From JBGOUJ01 sp041477005 (lineage in GTDB: Bacteria > Acidobacteriota > Terriglobia > Bryobacterales > JACQDG01), in assembly GCA_041477005.1 (NCBI GenBank), contig JBGOUJ010000537.1, positions 1-5,450 of the forward strand: a stretch of DNA of 5,450 nucleotides, read 5' to 3'. The position numbers and the translations under genes were made by a program. Each line of letters starts with the position of its first letter. Within the stretch, counting starts at the first letter, position 1. Positions 4,237 through 5,450 of the stretch are shown in pieces. Under the pieces are notes generated by a model. That model was not told where the DNA came from. It made no database searches and was given only the letters and a program-made list of their open reading frames with translations.

Positions 4237-5450
4237 CTAACTGTTGGTCTTCAACAGAACTCCCGACTGGGTGCGGAGGCCGGCGATTTGGGCGACAACC
4301 TCATGATCGCCATCGGCCAGGTTTGGAACCGTCACATTGAACTGATACAGGCCCGCGGCTACCAGGCCGGCGTACAAAACCGTCACGGCCACGCCGCCAA
4401 TGGATATCATCACCGGGTTGGCTAACGGGGCGGATCCCTGAAATACCGTACCGGCGTCTACCGTCGGATCCGTCGCCCCGAAGCCGGCGCCGTACAACTG
4501 CAGGACGTCTCCGGGCTTTGCGGCGGCCGTCGTCCCGCCTGCTCCCGTGCCGGTTATGATGGTTCCGTCCGACCGCACGGCCGCTACGTAGTCTTGAGAG
4601 ACAAACAAGGCCGGCGCCATACTCAGCATCGCCACCGAGACTGCATCGGACGTCCCGGCCGCGTTCGTCACGCTCACCTCCACGGGACCCGTGTTATTGT
4701 CCGACGGCGCCTGCACATTGATCTGTGTGGGACTGACGTAATGCAGGAACGCGGGCTGCTTGTCGATCTGTACGCTTACGCCGCTAAGGGCGGTAGGAAG
4801 TTTCCCGTTGACAAGGTCGGAAACAGCCAAGGCGTGCGACGATGCAGCGAGGTTCTGGCCGAAAATGCTGACCCATGCTCCGGGAGCGACGCCGGCCTGA
4901 TAGCTGGCTGCGCTCACAACGCCGCCCGAAGTGATGACCGGTTTTGAAGCGGCGGCCGTTTTCAGGTTGACGCCGATGGTGGCGGCGCCCGCATAGCCCT
5001 GACTGGTTTGGGTCAGGTTGAGGTAAAGCACCATACCATTATTTGTGCCCGTGAGAACCATATCCGAGGCATTCCGCGTATCTCGCGCCCGTCGTTGATT
5101 ATAGGGAGATTGCGTGAAAACCTGGTCAGTAATGGAATCATCGAAGAAAAGCTGCACGGTAAAGTTGTCCAGGAGCGTGGAGCCGGAATAGGTTCGAATC
5201 CTTACATGAATGTGAACGGTCCGGCCGCTGTACCATCCAGGGTAGACCGTTGTGAACTGTACGGCTCCGTTGTCATCCGTAATCTGATATCCTCGAAGGA
5301 ACTTCTTGCCGGTGCTGTTTTGGACGCCCTCGTCGGAGTAGATGCCCGAGGCGTCACAATGCCAGATATCGACCTTCGCGCCGGCCAGGGGAGCGCAGGT
5401 GGAGCCGCTGACTTCCTGTGACATCAATGCGAGGGTCAGGAGAACACCAG
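4237..5450 (-). CDS. Intradiol ring-cleavage dioxygenase fused to a TIGR03437-type C-terminal domain (5' partial)
   Basis: Intradiol dioxygenases use a non-haem Fe(III) to open catechol-type rings between the two hydroxyls. Numbering from the TTG at 5427, the four iron ligands are visible: Tyr30 (DIWHCDASGIYSD), Tyr66, His72 and His74 (YPGWYSGRTVHIHV), with the conserved Arg69. The catalytic domain runs to about 155. After an Ala-rich linker, residues about 165-396 match the TIGR03437 pattern: SAASYQAGVAPGAWVSIFGQNL, a YVSPTQINVQAP strand, then GDVLQLYGAGFG, and QFNVTVPNLADGDH near the end. The frame is open to the window edge. The upstream codons give GVLLTLAL, which resembles a conserved strand of the catalytic domain (GVPLTLxL) rather than a signal peptide, so the true start and any export signal lie outside; the TTG and ATG at 5427-5422 are internal. 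An extracytoplasmic enzyme acting on plant- or soil-derived aromatics is likely, but the substrate cannot be read from sequence. Confidence 0.9.
   Translation of the reverse strand, partial: GVLLTLALMSQEVSGSTCAPLAGAKVDIWHCDASGIYSDEGVQNSTGKKFLRGYQITDDNGAVQFTTVYPGWYSGRTVHIHVRIRTYSGSTLLDNFTVQLFFDDSITDQVFTQSPYNQRRARDTRNASDMVLTGTNNGMVLYLNLTQTSQGYAGAATIGVNLKTAAASKPVITSGGVVSAASYQAGVAPGAWVSIFGQNLAASSHALAVSDLVNGKLPTALSGVSVQIDKQPAFLHYVSPTQINVQAPSDNNTGPVEVSVTNAAGTSDAVSVAMLSMAPALFVSQDYVAAVRSDGTIITGTGAGGTTAAAKPGDVLQLYGAGFGATDPTVDAGTVFQGSAPLANPVMISIGGVAVTVLYAGLVAAGLYQFNVTVPNLADGDHEVVAQIAGLRTQSGVLLKTNS

Noticed and set aside
4241..4257. CTGTTG-GTCTT-CAACAG hairpin at the end of the dioxygenase gene as a terminator
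   Set aside because: It lies inside the last codons of the gene, has only six pairs and no T-run after it, so it is more likely coincidental.
5422..5450. The hydrophobic residues upstream of the TTG and ATG of the dioxygenase (GVLLTLAL) as a signal peptide
   Set aside because: They resemble a conserved strand at the start of the catalytic domain (GVPLTLxL), and the expected N-terminal part of the enzyme has not yet appeared, so the real start must be further upstream.

Overview
The window looks like chromosomal DNA of an Acidobacteriota bacterium, most likely of the Solibacter/Bryobacter group. Three things point there: high G+C with G/C-rich third codon positions, a membrane-anchored PQQ-like beta-propeller protein of a type common in that group, and above all a C-terminal domain that I recognise as the TIGR03437 type ('Solibacter uncharacterized C-terminal domain'). 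The assignment rests on recognition by eye, not on a search. I see no rRNA, tRNA, CRISPR array or complete mobile element.

Layout from left to right. (1) 33-1562, minus strand: a 509-residue protein with two N-terminal membrane helices, a Pro/Ala-rich linker and a PQQ_2-type beta-propeller. Its stop codon overlaps the ATG of another minus-strand gene that leaves the window after 12 codons, so the two form an operon. (2) 1563-2032: an intergenic region between divergent genes, with weak promoter candidates facing both ways. (3) 2033-2410, plus strand: a small protein made of two tandem zinc-ribbon modules. (4) 2639-3211, minus strand: the N-terminal membrane-sensor part of a signalling protein, lacking any catalytic domain. 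(5) 3333-4004, plus strand, divergent from the sensor: an OmpR/PhoB-type response regulator whose conserved frame has no ATG, GTG or TTG at its expected beginning. (6) 4005-4236: a short convergent intergenic region with a long imperfect hairpin. (7) 4237-5450, minus strand: most of an intradiol ring-cleavage dioxygenase fused to a TIGR03437-type domain; its 5' end is outside the window.

The sensor fragment and regulator could be the remains of one signalling unit. The sensor is cut off just after its extracytoplasmic region, next to a short sequence resembling motifs I associate with Y1-type transposase repeats, and the regulator has lost, or never had, a normal start codon. The dioxygenase and the propeller protein both look like envelope proteins, fitting an organism that works on polymeric or aromatic matter outside the cytoplasm, but nothing in the sequence ties the two into one pathway. 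I did not find a clear new multi-gene system. The best leads are the dioxygenase fusion, the odd start of the response regulator and the breakpoint of the sensor gene.
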